DNA of 64,000 nucleotides. Source: Cognaticolwellia mytili. Lineage in GTDB: Bacteria > Pseudomonadota > Gammaproteobacteria > Enterobacterales > Alteromonadaceae. The stretch spans positions 186,001 to 250,000 of the forward strand of contig NZ_NBOF01000002.1 of NCBI RefSeq assembly GCF_002104475.1. Direction: 5' to 3'. Positions within the stretch are counted from its first letter, which is position 1; each line of letters starts with the position of its first letter. The translations under genes and the position numbers were made by a program. Below, in pieces: positions 34,745 through 45,423 of the stretch. The notes under the pieces were generated by a model. It worked only from the letters and a program-made list of their open reading frames with translations. It was not told the origin of the DNA and did no database searches.

Positions 34745-37624
34745 TTGATAGCATCTATTCTTTATTTCGCTTTAATAAGTACTTTGAAAAGTATTCGTCA
34801 AAGCAGTAAAACATTGTCAATCCATACAGCATTGATTTTTTTACTCTTTTCTTCTATGGGTAAAGCTGCAGATCTTGTCTATTTCGATATTAAACAACAA
34901 AATGCTAATCAAGCCTTAATATTATTTGGTAAACAAAGCCAACAAACTATTTTATTTTCATTCGAATTAACCAAAAAAATTCAAACCAATCAAGTTGAAG
35001 GTTATTACACTGTTGAATTTGCAATTCGTAAGTTATTACGAGGTTCAGGACTGGAAGTTATTAAAAATCAAGATAACGTTATCGCTATTTCTGCAACTTC
35101 AAAAACAAAAAAAACACCAAACACTGAAGATGTAACCTCACCTGCTAGCGCTAATAGAACAGCGGAAACAGCAGGTATTGAAAAGATAGCCATTGTTGGT
35201 AGTCGCACCGCGCGGCGTTCTATTACTGACTTGCCTGTGCCAGTCGACATTCTGCCATTTAGTCAATTAAAACAATCGGGACAAACGAATGTCGGTGATA
35301 TGTTACAAGCGATAGCACCTTCATTTAATTTTTCTAAATCAGCCATTAGTGATGGCAGCGATGTACTGCAACCTGCCACGCTAAGAGGACTAGGTCCTGA
35401 TCAAACACTAGTACTAGTTAATGGTAAGCGTCGTCATCAGGCCAGCTTAATTCATATTAATAACTCTGTTGGTCGCGGCACTGCGGGCACTGACTTAAAT
35501 GCCATACCTGTTGCAGCTATCAAACGTATTGAAATTCTACGCGACGGTGCAGCAGCTCAGTATGGCTCTGATGCCATTGCAGGGGTTATCAATATTGTCC
35601 TTAAAGATGACACCTCTGCTGATTATGTTGAAGCCTCTTACGGAAAGCATTCACAAGGTGATGGTGCAAGTCAGCAGGTTGAATTTTCAAAAAGTATTGC
35701 ACTATTCAAACAAGGCTATGCCAATCTATCTGCCAGTGTGGCAGATCACCAAGCAACTAATCGCACCGGACAATATGGTTCATGTATTTATGATGGCTGT
35801 ACACAGCAAGCCCCCCATGAATATATCACCTCGAACCTACAGGAAATAAACGCCGCCCGTGACATTTTTGAAATTGGTAACCCTGAATACTTGCAACAAG
35901 CCTGGGTGATTAATGCCGGTTATGACACAGGTGTTGGCGAGCTATACGGTTTTGCGACATACTCTAAACGAGACAACACTTCTGCCGCCTTTTTTCGCTC
36001 GGCAAAAGACCAAGCTACTAATCCTGTTCTTCAAGATAGTTTACCGACATTACCTGATGGCTACTTACCGAAAATATCATCAAAACTTAGCGACTATTCA
36101 CTAAATTTTGGTTATAACTTTGAATTTGACAGTGGTATATCGGTAGATACATCGTATACCTATGGTAAAAACAAGATAAATTACGACACCGAAAGCGCAA
36201 TAAATGCTTCATATGCCAATCTATTACGCTTCCAAGAGAATAGCACCGCCTCGAAAATTAGAGAAAACATTCCACAAAATGCTCACGCCTATGAACTTTC
36301 CCTATCACTACAAACATTAAATATTGATATCAGAAAAGATCTTGATTGGGCGACACTTACTTTAGGCTTTGAATTTAGACAAGACCATTATCAGGTAAAC
36401 GCTGGTGAGAAATATAGTTACTTTGATTATGACACGCTAGCTAACCGTTCATTGTTTGCTAATGACGCTGTTGCAGGTATCCAAGGCTTCCCTGGCGTAG
36501 CACCAAGCTCTGCTGTTGACGAAAAACGCCATGTACGTTCAATCTACTTTGAAATTGAACAACAGCTTTTGCCTAACGTCTTCATCAACACGGCAACAAG
36601 GTATGATGACTACGATGGGTTCGGAGCTTCAACAAATTTAAAAGTAGCCGCTCATTGGCAAAGCAACGACTGGCTTACTTACCGCGGCGCAATTAGCACT
36701 GGCTTTCGTGCCCCGTCAATGCAACAACTTTACTTTAACAATACCAGTACACAGTTTTTAGTTGACGATAATGACGAGCTTGTCGGTCAAAAAGTGGCAA
36801 CCTTTCGAAATGACAGCCATTTAGCTAACGCCATCGGCGTTCCGGAGTTAGCAGAAGAAAGCTCAAAAAATTTAAGCTTAGGTGCTGTTGTCAGTTTCGA
36901 TAATAGTTTAACGCTAACAGTTGATTATTACCGTATCGATATTGACGATCGTATAGTGCTCAGTAGCGGCTTGTGTCTTGGTCTAAACCATACTTTAGAT
37001 CAGTTACTAGCAGCTGAAAATATCGATAAAGCACAGGTGTTTTTAAACGGTGTTGATACAAAAACTCAAGGTATTGATATTATTGCCACCTGGCAAACTT
37101 CACTAGCACAAGGGAAACTCGATTTAACACTAGCGGCTAACTATACCAAAACCGAAGTAGAGCGCTTATTTACCCCAAGTGCGAGTACATTAAATAGTTT
37201 AGCGGTTGAAGAGGTGTTTTCTGCTCACGACATTGCCATTATTGAAGACTGGCAACCAGAAAGCAGAATAAATTTTAATATCAATTATCAGCTACAGCAA
37301 TGGCGTTTTAATCTCACGTTAAATCATTTCGGAAAATATAGTGTTGTCGATGGTGATAAGCAAACTTATGGTGCAAAGTTATTAACCGATATTCGTATTG
37401 AACATCAATTAACTCCTAATGTTCAATTATATGCTGGTAGTAATAACCTATTCAATATTTACCCTGATAAGAACACTATTGGTAATTCACGTGCAGGTAA
37501 AATAATTGACGATGCAGGTAATACCATTGTCGACAGCGAAGGAGTATTTCAGTATTCTCGTCGCTCTGCCCCTTTTGGTTACAATGGCGCTTATTTCTAT
37601 ACTGGTATAGCAGTGAATTTTTAA
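34745..37624 (+). CDS. TonB-dependent outer membrane receptor with STN signalling domain
   Basis: An outer-membrane importer for an unidentified, TonB-driven ligand. After a signal peptide comes an STN domain (about 42-115; FDIKQQNANQALILFGKQSQ), then a linker. The plug domain (about 165-290) has the text TLRGLGPDQTLVLVNGKRRH and IEILRDGAAAQYGSDAIAGVINI, and the beta-barrel ends in F (GIAVNF). The STN domain plus the preceding fecR indicates cell-surface signalling. The start is uncertain: the longest frame uses TTG at 34745, and an internal TTG near 34785 would give a more normal signal peptide. The substrate cannot be inferred. Confidence 0.9.
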   Translation: MIASILYFALISTLKSIRQSSKTLSIHTALIFLLFSSMGKAADLVYFDIKQQNANQALILFGKQSQQTILFSFELTKKIQTNQVEGYYTVEFAIRKLLRGSGLEVIKNQDNVIAISATSKTKKTPNTEDVTSPASANRTAETAGIEKIAIVGSRTARRSITDLPVPVDILPFSQLKQSGQTNVGDMLQAIAPSFNFSKSAISDGSDVLQPATLRGLGPDQTLVLVNGKRRHQASLIHINNSVGRGTAGTDLNAIPVAAIKRIEILRDGAAAQYGSDAIAGVINIVLKDDTSADYVEASYGKHSQGDGASQQVEFSKSIALFKQGYANLSASVADHQATNRTGQYGSCIYDGCTQQAPHEYITSNLQEINAARDIFEIGNPEYLQQAWVINAGYDTGVGELYGFATYSKRDNTSAAFFRSAKDQATNPVLQDSLPTLPDGYLPKISSKLSDYSLNFGYNFEFDSGISVDTSYTYGKNKINYDTESAINASYANLLRFQENSTASKIRENIPQNAHAYELSLSLQTLNIDIRKDLDWATLTLGFEFRQDHYQVNAGEKYSYFDYDTLANRSLFANDAVAGIQGFPGVAPSSAVDEKRHVRSIYFEIEQQLLPNVFINTATRYDDYDGFGASTNLKVAAHWQSNDWLTYRGAISTGFRAPSMQQLYFNNTSTQFLVDDNDELVGQKVATFRNDSHLANAIGVPELAEESSKNLSLGAVVSFDNSLTLTVDYYRIDIDDRIVLSSGLCLGLNHTLDQLLAAENIDKAQVFLNGVDTKTQGIDIIATWQTSLAQGKLDLTLAANYTKTEVERLFTPSASTLNSLAVEEVFSAHDIAIIEDWQPESRINFNINYQLQQWRFNLTLNHFGKYSVVDGDKQTYGAKLLTDIRIEHQLTPNVQLYAGSNNLFNIYPDKNTIGNSRAGKIIDDAGNTIVDSEGVFQYSRRSAPFGYNGAYFYTGIAVNF

Positions 37625-37819
37625 CGATCGTAGTGCAACTATCTCAGTCAGTTACGGCAATATTATTGCTAACAAGGTTTGGTAACTTCATTTGATTAAA
37701 TTATTAATCATTTAGCCGAAAATTAGCATTGAAAGAACGGTAATAGCTGGAGATAAAATTGAGAGATTTAATTCACTTGGCCAATAGCAATACATCAGCC
37801 AAGCGAATGCTATTCAATT

Positions 37820-38593
37820 TTATGCTTCTTTACGGGTAAAGACCCAATCGTTCGCTTTGCTCAACTCTGTTGAGTAGTGATAACCGGCAACATCAAAGCC
37901 TTTTAATTGCTCAACATCAGTAATTTGATTCTCGATAATATAACGCGCCATTAAACCTCGCGCCTTTTTAGCAAAAAAGCTGATCATTTTATATTGGCCA
38001 TTTTTCCAATCTTTAAATGCTGGCGTTATCACCTCAGCTTTTAATGACTTTTTCTTTACCGACTTAAAATATTCATTGGACGCTAAATTAATCAGCACGT
38101 TATCACCCTGTGCTTCTATAGCAGCGTTCAAATGCTCGGTAATAATATCGCCCCAGAATTGATACAAATTACTGCCACGATCATTGTCGAGTTTTTTGCC
38201 CATTTCTAAACGGTATGCCTGCATTAAATCTAATGGCTTTAATAGCCCATATAACCCTGACAATATACGCATATGCTGCTGTGCAAAAGTAAAGTCTTTT
38301 TCACTAAAGCTTTTAGCATCTAAACCAGTATAAACATCACCATTAAAGGCTAAAATTGCCTGCCTGGCATTTTCTTGAGTAAAAGGAGTTGCCCACTCAC
38401 CAAAGCGCGCGGCGTTAAGCCCTGCTAGCTTATCGCTAATGCCCATTAACGAACTAATATCAGCAGGTGTAAGTTTTTTACATTGCTTAATAAGTAACTG
38501 GCTATGCTCAAGCAATTCAGGCTGTGAAAACTGCTCAGTAGCAAGTGGCGAATCATAATCTAGGTTTTTGGCGGGAGAAACAACAAGCAACAT
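37820..38593 (-). CDS. yaaA: YaaA (DUF328), peroxide stress resistance protein
   Basis: YaaA limits intracellular free iron damage under peroxide stress in E. coli and binds DNA. The 257 residues match the family: [17 protein letters not shown] at the N-terminus, [35 protein letters not shown] and [11 protein letters not shown] chose the ATG at 38593, which matches the family N-terminus. A TTG four codons upstream is possible. It converges on the TonB receptor gene; an imperfect hairpin (CTTGGC / GCCAAG, 37776-37803) may end it. Confidence 0.93.
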   Translation of the reverse strand: MLLVVSPAKNLDYDSPLATEQFSQPELLEHSQLLIKQCKKLTPADISSLMGISDKLAGLNAARFGEWATPFTQENARQAILAFNGDVYTGLDAKSFSEKDFTFAQQHMRILSGLYGLLKPLDLMQAYRLEMGKKLDNDRGSNLYQFWGDIITEHLNAAIEAQGDNVLINLASNEYFKSVKKKSLKAEVITPAFKDWKNGQYKMISFFAKKARGLMARYIIENQITDVEQLKGFDVAGYHYSTELSKANDWVFTRKEA

Positions 38594-38892
38594 TAATTTT
38601 TTCAACTCATAGCTAAGGTGGTTTTAGTCACTATATCATAGCAAAATGCCAGATAAAAAATACTAGCGGTAGCATACCTTACATAATCATTTGATAAATT
38701 AGTTTTACAACGCTTTTTGTCTAAGATATTTCATAAACATGCTTGCTAATTTATGAAAATTTGATACAAATACAACTGAATAAGACAGATACCTAGCAAT
38801 TTCACCTATTTTGCTTGAAAAACGTTGTAATATTTCACCAAAACTTACTTAATTATTCATTTGATTGCATTATCAAATTCAAGGGACATGTT

Positions 38893-39846
38893 ATGACCGA
38901 TCAACTTTCTCAATTAAAAGCAATGACAACCGTTGTTGCTGATACAGGCGATATTGAAGCGATAGCCAAATTTCAGCCACAAGACGCAACAACAAACCCA
39001 TCATTGCTTTTAAAGGCTGCTTCTTTACCAAATTATCAACATTTACTTGCCGCATCGGTTGAGTGGGCAAAATCACAGTCAAATAATGCAGAGCAACAAG
39101 TAATTGATGCTGCCGACAAGCTTTCAGTACTTATTGGTTTGGAAATATTAAAAATAGTTCCGGGTAGAATTTCTACTGAAGTTGATGCACGTTTATCTTT
39201 CGATACGCAAGCATCAATTGCCAAAGGCAAGAAGCTAATCGCTATGTACAATGAAGCAGGGATCAGTAACGAACGCATCTTGATAAAAGTAGCTTCTACA
39301 TGGGAAGGTATTAAAGCCGCAGAGCAACTAGAGCAAGACGGCATCAACTGTAATTTAACGCTGTTATTTAACTTTGCCCAAGCACAAGCTTGTGCAGAAG
39401 CAAATATATACTTAATTTCACCGTTTGTTGGACGTATTCTTGATTGGCATAAAAAAGACAGTGGAAAAAGCGAATATTCTGCCAATGAAGATCCAGGTGT
39501 GATCTCTGTCAGCAGTATTTATAACTACTACAAAGCAAAAGGTTATAAAACTGTCGTGATGGGTGCAAGCTTCCGTAATATTGGCGAAATACTTGAATTA
39601 GCGGGTTGTGATCGCTTAACAATAAGCCCTAACTTAATGGATGAACTTGCTAATTCTAATGACACCATTAATCAGAAATTATTTGATGAGCAACCTGCAA
39701 TTGCAGCCGAAGCACAACTAACAGAAGCACAATTTAGATGGCAAATGAATCAAGATGCTATGGCGACTGAAAAGCTAGCAGAAGGTATTCGTAACTTCGC
39801 TATTGACCAAGCTAAACTTGAGCAGCAATTACTAGCGTTACTTTAG
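38893..39846 (+). CDS. tal: transaldolase
   Basis: Transaldolase moves a dihydroxyacetone unit between sugar phosphates in the pentose phosphate pathway. The 317 residues (the E. coli TalB length) have the signatures [22 protein letters not shown], the Schiff-base lysine in [22 protein letters not shown] and [11 protein letters not shown] chose the ATG at 38893, preceded by AAGGGA; the longer frame adds 26 unsupported residues. It is monocistronic, followed by a small DUF3545 gene. Confidence 0.97.
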   Translation: MTDQLSQLKAMTTVVADTGDIEAIAKFQPQDATTNPSLLLKAASLPNYQHLLAASVEWAKSQSNNAEQQVIDAADKLSVLIGLEILKIVPGRISTEVDARLSFDTQASIAKGKKLIAMYNEAGISNERILIKVASTWEGIKAAEQLEQDGINCNLTLLFNFAQAQACAEANIYLISPFVGRILDWHKKDSGKSEYSANEDPGVISVSSIYNYYKAKGYKTVVMGASFRNIGEILELAGCDRLTISPNLMDELANSNDTINQKLFDEQPAIAAEAQLTEAQFRWQMNQDAMATEKLAEGIRNFAIDQAKLEQQLLALL

Positions 39847-39977
39847 GCTATGACTAATTTTTATTTGTAATACTGATGGAATGAGCCAATTTTGTAACAA
39901 AAATGCAAAATAATGTTTCTATTTTTTAACGAACTGTGATATTTAAACAGTGCAGTTGTAGAAAAAAGGAGCATACC

Positions 39978-40151
39978 ATGGCAAAATTTCAACAAGTATT
40001 GGACTCTTTGGGCACACAACCTAAATCAAGTTCAAGTAATAATAAAAAAAGAAAGTGGCGTGAAATTGAACAACTGAAAGAAAAATTTCAACTAGAAAAA
40101 GATCTCAAAGCATTTGATGATTCTTTAGAATATATGTTGGAAGAGTTTTAA
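39978..40151 (+). CDS. DUF3545 small protein
   Basis: A 57-residue basic protein. The central motif KKRKWREIEQLKEKFQLEKDL with a preceding serine/asparagine linker is the DUF3545 signature found in Alteromonadales and vibrios. The function is unknown. The ATG at 39978 has AAGGAG upstream. The perfect palindrome TAGCTTAGCGCTAAGCTA (40153-40170) sits just after the stop and a terminator follows, so this is probably a monocistronic unit. Confidence 0.82.
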   Translation: MAKFQQVLDSLGTQPKSSSSNNKKRKWREIEQLKEKFQLEKDLKAFDDSLEYMLEEF

Positions 40152-40194
40152 CTAGCTTAGCGCTAAGCTAAATAATTAAAGTTAAGTTAAACAA

Positions 40195-40225
40195 CTAAAA
40201 CCCGGAACTTACCGGGTTTTTTATT
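40195..40225 (+). terminator. Rho-independent terminator
   Basis: AAAACCCGG and CCGGGTTTTTT arms around AACTTA lie 46 bases after the DUF3545 stop and just before the next gene. Confidence 0.88.
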
Positions 40226-40236
40226 GGAAAAATATC

Positions 40237-40830
40237 GTGAAAAACAAAATAATCGGCTTAGGTACTCTACAAGCAAAAATTTATTTCTATATTAAAAACC
40301 GTCCACCTTTGCCTCACTATCAACACTTAGCTAGCATGGAAACAATAGCTCAAGGTGAAATTAGCCGTATTGGCCATGAAACAGGTAATCATTGGCGAAA
40401 AGTATTTAATGTCTATGCCAAGCTGATGTTTGAACTTAACTCAGAAGGTTTTAGCAGCTGGCAAACATTAAGAGATGAACAATTATTGCAAAAAAGCGAA
40501 CATTGTCTGCTGTTTTCCCCTCCAAAAATTGCCACTAATGAAAAACCCAGTGAGGTTGGCGAAGACAGCAAAATACATATAGTGCTGGGTAAGGGCTATG
40601 CGGAGCAACTCAAACTAGCAGAAAATTGCACGTGGTTAAGCCACGATTTTGCGATTAATTTTGAGCAAAAACTCATCATATGCCCGTATTTTGATTATCG
40701 GCAATTATCGAACATAAAAATAACTCAGCTTTGTCGGCTAATTCAGCAATTAAGCACTCAGAACACTAAATTTACTGAGCTCGAAGTTGATGCCAATACT
40801 GAGTCGTTAAATGTTCAGGGTATACTCTAA
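40237..40830 (+). CDS. conserved hypothetical protein (possibly DUF6942)
   Basis: A 197-residue cytoplasmic protein. The blocks HIVLGKGYAEQL, CTWLSHDFAIN and LIICPYFDYRQLSNIKI look like a conserved family of marine gammaproteobacteria that I associate, not firmly, with DUF6942. No catalytic motif is evident. The start is GTG at 40237, only about 15 bases after the terminator hairpin, so promoter elements must lie inside or upstream of it. Its last 59 bases overlap the 3' end of the oppositely transcribed EAL gene. Confidence 0.65.
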   Translation: MKNKIIGLGTLQAKIYFYIKNRPPLPHYQHLASMETIAQGEISRIGHETGNHWRKVFNVYAKLMFELNSEGFSSWQTLRDEQLLQKSEHCLLFSPPKIATNEKPSEVGEDSKIHIVLGKGYAEQLKLAENCTWLSHDFAINFEQKLIICPYFDYRQLSNIKITQLCRLIQQLSTQNTKFTELEVDANTESLNVQGIL

Positions 40831-41545
40831 TCGGCTCTAACTTGGGCTTCCCTAAATAAAAGCCTTGCGCATGTATCATGCCGAGTTTTTGCAACAACTC
40901 GAACTCTTGCTGGCATTCAATACCTTCAACAACAATTTCTGCATCTGCGGCAGTGGCTAAATCAAAAATGGCTTGCAAGAACTTTTGCTTAAAACGATCA
41001 CGGTGACAGTTTTCAACAAAGTAACGATCGACTTTAACAATATTAGGTAATAGCTGACTCCAAAGCTTTAAGCCTGAGTAGCCAGCTCCTAAGTCATCAA
41101 TAGCGACGTTAAAGCCAAATTGGCGATACTTGTCTAAAGCATGACGTAAGGTATCATTATTTGGAAATGGGTACTTCTCACTAAGCTCAATCACTATTTG
41201 CTGACAATTAAGTCCAGCCTGTTCAACAAACTTTATGGTTTCACCTTGAGGGTGATTTTTATTAAGCAACACCAAAGGGCTAATATTAAGAAATAATTTT
41301 CCCGACAATTTAAGTTCAGCAAAGCGTTTTATCGCACTATCTCGGCAAAGTATTTCAAGCTCTGACAGCAATCCCGCTTGAGTCGCTTGCTGAAAAAGTA
41401 CATCCGGGGAGTGTAATGGGCTACCTTCAGGACCACGAGTTAATGCTTCGTAGCCGGTAATGCTTTGCTGCTGGATATTAAATATCGGTTGAAACACCGT
41501 AATAATTGCTTTGGCTTGAATAATCGCTTTTATATTTTCTATCAC
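40772..41545 (-). CDS. EAL-domain cyclic-di-GMP phosphodiesterase
   Basis: A stand-alone EAL domain of 257 residues without a sensor or membrane part, expected to hydrolyse c-di-GMP to pGpG. The catalytic set appears intact: EALTR (EAL), LFLNISP (metal Asn), IVIELSEK (Glu), AIDDLGAGYSGL (DD pair), VKVDRYF (Lys/Asp), VVEGIE (Glu) and the final AQGFYLGKP. The loop-6 motif reads DDLGAG in place of the usual DDFGTG, a mild change. It sits downstream of parC but has its own leader. Two GGDEF-type genes lie beyond parC. Confidence 0.92.
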   Translation of the reverse strand: MIENIKAIIQAKAIITVFQPIFNIQQQSITGYEALTRGPEGSPLHSPDVLFQQATQAGLLSELEILCRDSAIKRFAELKLSGKLFLNISPLVLLNKNHPQGETIKFVEQAGLNCQQIVIELSEKYPFPNNDTLRHALDKYRQFGFNVAIDDLGAGYSGLKLWSQLLPNIVKVDRYFVENCHRDRFKQKFLQAIFDLATAADAEIVVEGIECQQEFELLQKLGMIHAQGFYLGKPKLEPIRVYPEHLTTQYWHQLRAQ

Positions 41546-41667
41546 ACAACTCTCCTAATTAAAAAAGATTCTAGGCAAGTTTTGTGACAGCTTTATGACA
41601 AAGGAGGATAATAAGCTGAAGTTTATTAACCGGTAATAATGGAAAATAAAATATAACCACATAAAAA

Positions 41668-41708
41668 GAAAAGCCTTAACAATCTAGAGATTATTAAGGC
41701 TTTATTAT
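41668..41708 (-). terminator. Rho-independent terminator after parC
   Basis: AAAGCCTTAA and TTAAGGCTTT arms lie 46 bases after the parC stop. On the minus strand they are followed by TTCTTTTTAT. Confidence 0.8.
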
Positions 41709-41747
41709 CAATTACAGCCACATGGTAATATTTAACTATGTTAGCAA

Positions 41748-44036
41748 TTATGACTCACTAGGCTCTTCTTCGACAACAGTACCACTTTGCTCAACAACAA
41801 TACGGTCAACGCGCTGCAAGCCACGTGGCAGTTTGTTTCCACGACGTCCACGTTCACCACGGTAATGTTCTATATCGCTGGCTTTAAGGGTTAGTTTTCG
41901 TTTTCCTGCATGCAACGTAACCGCACTTTCAGGTGGCAGCACTTCAAGTAAAGTAACAAATTCTTCCCTCGTTTTTGCGCGTGCAGAAGGAATATTAATA
42001 ATTTTATTACCTTTACCTTTGCTTAGCACCGGTAAGTCTTTAATTGGGAAAACTAACATGCGCCCTTCAGAGGTAATTGAAAGAACAAGTTCGCCATCAA
42101 AATTACTAATAACTCGTGGCGTCATTACTTTTGCCGCTACCGATAAGCTTAACAGTGCCTTACCATTTTTATTTCGGCTGACCATATCAGCAAAACTACC
42201 AACAAAACCATAACCTGCATCACTGCTCAATAAGTATTGCTGCTCATCTTCAGCCATCAATACTTTTTCAAAGTTTTCACCACTGGCTAAATTAAAACGC
42301 CCTGTTAATGGCTCTCCTTGGCTGCGAGCCGTAGGCAAACTATGTGCATCGGTGGCATATGCCCTACCCGACGAGTCAATAAATACCACAGGGCGATTAC
42401 TGCGCCCTCTAGCAGCACATAAATACTCATCACCTGACTTATAACTTAATGCGGTTGCATCAATATCATGGCCTTTAGCACAGCGTGCCCAACCTTTTTC
42501 AGACACAACAACAGTTACCGCTTCACTTGGCATTAAGTCTTTCTCAGATAATGCCTTAGCTTCAGTTCGCTCAATGATCACAGAGCGGCGATCATCGCCG
42601 TATTTTTCCGCCGCTTCGAGGATCTCTTTTTTCATTAAAGTATTCATACGAGCTTTAGAACTGAGTATTTTTTCAAGGTATTCACGTTCAATATTTAATT
42701 CATCTTGCTCAGCTCGAATTTTAATTTCTTCAAGCTTGGCTAATTGACGAAGTTTAATTTCTAATATTGATTCTGCTTGGCGCTCTGATAAATCAAAGCG
42801 TGAGATCAGTTCCGCTTTCGGATTATCAAAATTCCGGATGATTTCTATTACTTCATCAATATTTAAGTAAGCAATTAGTAAACCATCTAACAAATGTAAA
42901 CGTGCTAATACTTTATCAAGTCGATACTGTAAACGACGACGAACTGTTTCACGTCGATACTCTAACCACTCACTTAGTATGGTTCTAATGTCTTTCACGG
43001 CTGGCTTATTGTTTAAGCCAATCATGTTTAAATTAACACGGAAATTTTTCTCTAAATCAGTCGTGGCAAACAAGTGCTGCATCAACTGTTCAATATCAAC
43101 ACGATTAGAACGTGGAACAACGACTAAACGAATTGGATTTTCATGATCAGATTCATCACGTAAATCAGCCACCATCGGCAGTTTTTTCGCCTGCATTTGA
43201 TTAGCAATTTGTTCAAGGATTTTACCACCAGACGCTTGGTGCGGTAATGACGTAATAACGACTTCACCATGTAATATCTCATAAACAGCACGCATTTTAA
43301 TGCTGCCTTTACCGGTTTGGTAAATTTTTTCGATGTCCGCTTTAGGGGTAATTATTTCTGCATCAGTTGGGTAGTCTGGTCCTTTAACTATTTCTAAAAT
43401 GTCGCTAAGTTCAGCTTTAGGCTGTTCAATAAGATGCACACATGCTGCCGCCACTTCTCGAACATTATGTGGAGGAATATCCGTTGCCATACCAACCGCT
43501 ATGCCTGTAATACCATTAAGTAAAATATGTGGTAAGCGTGCAGGCAAGGTTTTTGGCTCTTTCATGGTGCCATCAAAATTAGGCGTCCAATCAACAGTGC
43601 CTTGTCCTAATTCAGCTAATAAAACTTCACTAAAGCGGGATAACCGCGCTTCGGTGTAACGCATGGCAGCAAATGACTTAGGATCATCCGGAGCACCCCA
43701 GTTTCCTTGACCATCAACCAATGGATAACGGTATGAAAAAGGTTGCGCCATTAACACCATGGCTTCATAACAAGCAGAGTCACCATGAGGATGGAATTTA
43801 CCCAATACATCACCAACGGTACGTGCTGATTTTTTATATTTAGCTAATGCAGACAAACCTAGCTCTGACATGGCATAAACAATTCGACGTTGCACTGGCT
43901 TTAAGCCATCACCAATATGCGGTAAGGCTCGATCCATAATGACATACATCGAGTAATTTAAATAAGCTTCTTCGGTAAACTGCTTTAAAGGGCGTTGCTC
44001 AATACCGTCTAAACTAAAGTCGATCGCATCTGACAT
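41748..44036 (-). CDS. parC: topoisomerase IV subunit A
   Basis: ParC is the DNA-cleaving subunit of topoisomerase IV, which unlinks daughter chromosomes with ParE. The 762 residues show the QRR-type N-terminal domain ([40 protein letters not shown]) and the catalytic tyrosine in [14 protein letters not shown]. Next come a coiled-coil tower region ([18 protein letters not shown]) and C-terminal blades. The length fits ParC and is shorter than GyrA; parE in the same direction nearby confirms this. parE and parC are separated here by three genes. Confidence 0.96.
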   Translation of the reverse strand: MSDAIDFSLDGIEQRPLKQFTEEAYLNYSMYVIMDRALPHIGDGLKPVQRRIVYAMSELGLSALAKYKKSARTVGDVLGKFHPHGDSACYEAMVLMAQPFSYRYPLVDGQGNWGAPDDPKSFAAMRYTEARLSRFSEVLLAELGQGTVDWTPNFDGTMKEPKTLPARLPHILLNGITGIAVGMATDIPPHNVREVAAACVHLIEQPKAELSDILEIVKGPDYPTDAEIITPKADIEKIYQTGKGSIKMRAVYEILHGEVVITSLPHQASGGKILEQIANQMQAKKLPMVADLRDESDHENPIRLVVVPRSNRVDIEQLMQHLFATTDLEKNFRVNLNMIGLNNKPAVKDIRTILSEWLEYRRETVRRRLQYRLDKVLARLHLLDGLLIAYLNIDEVIEIIRNFDNPKAELISRFDLSERQAESILEIKLRQLAKLEEIKIRAEQDELNIEREYLEKILSSKARMNTLMKKEILEAAEKYGDDRRSVIIERTEAKALSEKDLMPSEAVTVVVSEKGWARCAKGHDIDATALSYKSGDEYLCAARGRSNRPVVFIDSSGRAYATDAHSLPTARSQGEPLTGRFNLASGENFEKVLMAEDEQQYLLSSDAGYGFVGSFADMVSRNKNGKALLSLSVAAKVMTPRVISNFDGELVLSITSEGRMLVFPIKDLPVLSKGKGNKIINIPSARAKTREEFVTLLEVLPPESAVTLHAGKRKLTLKASDIEHYRGERGRRGNKLPRGLQRVDRIVVEQSGTVVEEEPSES

Positions 44037-44225
44037 GAAGTATTTTCCTACAAAGGCTCGATTAACGGTTAGTTATTAATCGATTTTTTTGTTGTTATGA
44101 TTCTCTCGCTAGCTTAGCTGATTATGGACATGGAAAAAATACTTTAGTACATAAAATTGAGAGATAATAATTATTTGGAGTTAGCTGATGAGTCGCTTCA
44201 TAGACAAAATTTCAGCCATTAGTTT

Positions 44226-45422
44226 TTACTTGCTGCAAGCAATACCAGCAAGGTGCAATAAGTCATCAAAACTATCATTAGTATCATTAATACTGGCTAA
44301 ACCTATACTCACAGAGACTAAGTCTTCTTCTAGCCCCTTTTTTACATCATGTTGAACTTTTTCTCGTATACGCTCAGCAATAGCCCTCGCTTGACCTATA
44401 TTAGCATCAGGCAAGATAGCGGCAAACTCAGCGTCAGCAATACGTGCTAAAATATCACGTGAACGCATGACTTCGCTGACTAATGCAGCAATATGGCAAA
44501 TAATATCATCGCCAACACCATCACCTAACTTATCATTGAGTTTTTTGAAATGATCGATACTAACAACTAAAACACATAACTCACTTTTTACTTTTAATGC
44601 ACTTTCCATATAACTAAAGCCATTAGAAAAAAACGCCCTTCGATTAGCCAAACCAGTTAACCTGTCTGTTTTAGCTAACATTTTCAATGCTCGGCGAATT
44701 TTTAGCTGTCGCAGTAAAAGCAAGAAAAACAGCAGCCCTGCCAATAGCGTTATCGCAATATATAAGTTGTGTTTATTACGTTGTGACTCAATTCTTGCCA
44801 TTTCCAAGCGTTTGAGCTCACCAGCTTGCTCAAGTAGCTCATTTTGTTCAAGTTTCTTAGCCATTTTATACTTTTTGCTTAGACGCTTCACGCGTAATTC
44901 ATTTCGCAACTTCAAATGACGGGCATACTTTTTAATGTACTTCTTCTTACTATCAAATGCTTTTTGGTATAGCCCCTGCCGATGATAGATATTGGCAAGC
45001 ATTAAATATGCACTAGCAAAATCTGGCAAATTCATTTGTCTTTCACTGAGGTTTACCTCTAACGTTATTGCCTTATTGAGCCAATGAATAACTTTGTCTT
45101 CTTTTCCTTTAACATTCTCTATATTGGCTTGAGCAAGATATAACAAATAATACTCCGCTTGATTTAATTCTAAGTCCATTTCCTGTAACCGTTGCATTTC
45201 AGTGTGAGCACTGACGGCATCATGTTCACTAAGCCTCTTTAATGCCAATACCTTTTGATCAATAGGAAAGTTTTCGGTGGCATTTTTCTGCGAAGCTGTC
45301 GAAACAGCAGACTCATTAACGGTTTGTTTTTGTCCAGAGCTATCATTTGCAACCGCAACGCTTACAAGTAATTGAACAACAAAAAAAATAATGAAATATT
45401 GACTGGTGAAATACCTATTCAT
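44226..45422 (-). CDS. TPR membrane protein with degenerate GGDEF domain (second of pair)
   Basis: 398 residues: a signal/membrane segment (about 6-25), TPR-like helices facing the periplasm, a membrane helix (LYIAITLLAGLLFFLLLL) and a GGDEF domain starting DRLTGLANRRAFF. The active-site motif reads ADAEF in place of GG(D/E)EF, and the metal-binding DxD has become SID, so cyclase activity is unlikely. The inhibitory I-site RxxD is kept (RSRD) exactly five residues before the motif, which suggests a c-di-GMP-binding effector. It begins 1 base after the upstream paralogous gene (TAG-T-ATG), so the two are co-translated. Confidence 0.85.
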   Translation of the reverse strand: MNRYFTSQYFIIFFVVQLLVSVAVANDSSGQKQTVNESAVSTASQKNATENFPIDQKVLALKRLSEHDAVSAHTEMQRLQEMDLELNQAEYYLLYLAQANIENVKGKEDKVIHWLNKAITLEVNLSERQMNLPDFASAYLMLANIYHRQGLYQKAFDSKKKYIKKYARHLKLRNELRVKRLSKKYKMAKKLEQNELLEQAGELKRLEMARIESQRNKHNLYIAITLLAGLLFFLLLLRQLKIRRALKMLAKTDRLTGLANRRAFFSNGFSYMESALKVKSELCVLVVSIDHFKKLNDKLGDGVGDDIICHIAALVSEVMRSRDILARIADAEFAAILPDANIGQARAIAERIREKVQHDVKKGLEEDLVSVSIGLASINDTNDSFDDLLHLAGIACSK

Positions 45423-45423
45423 A

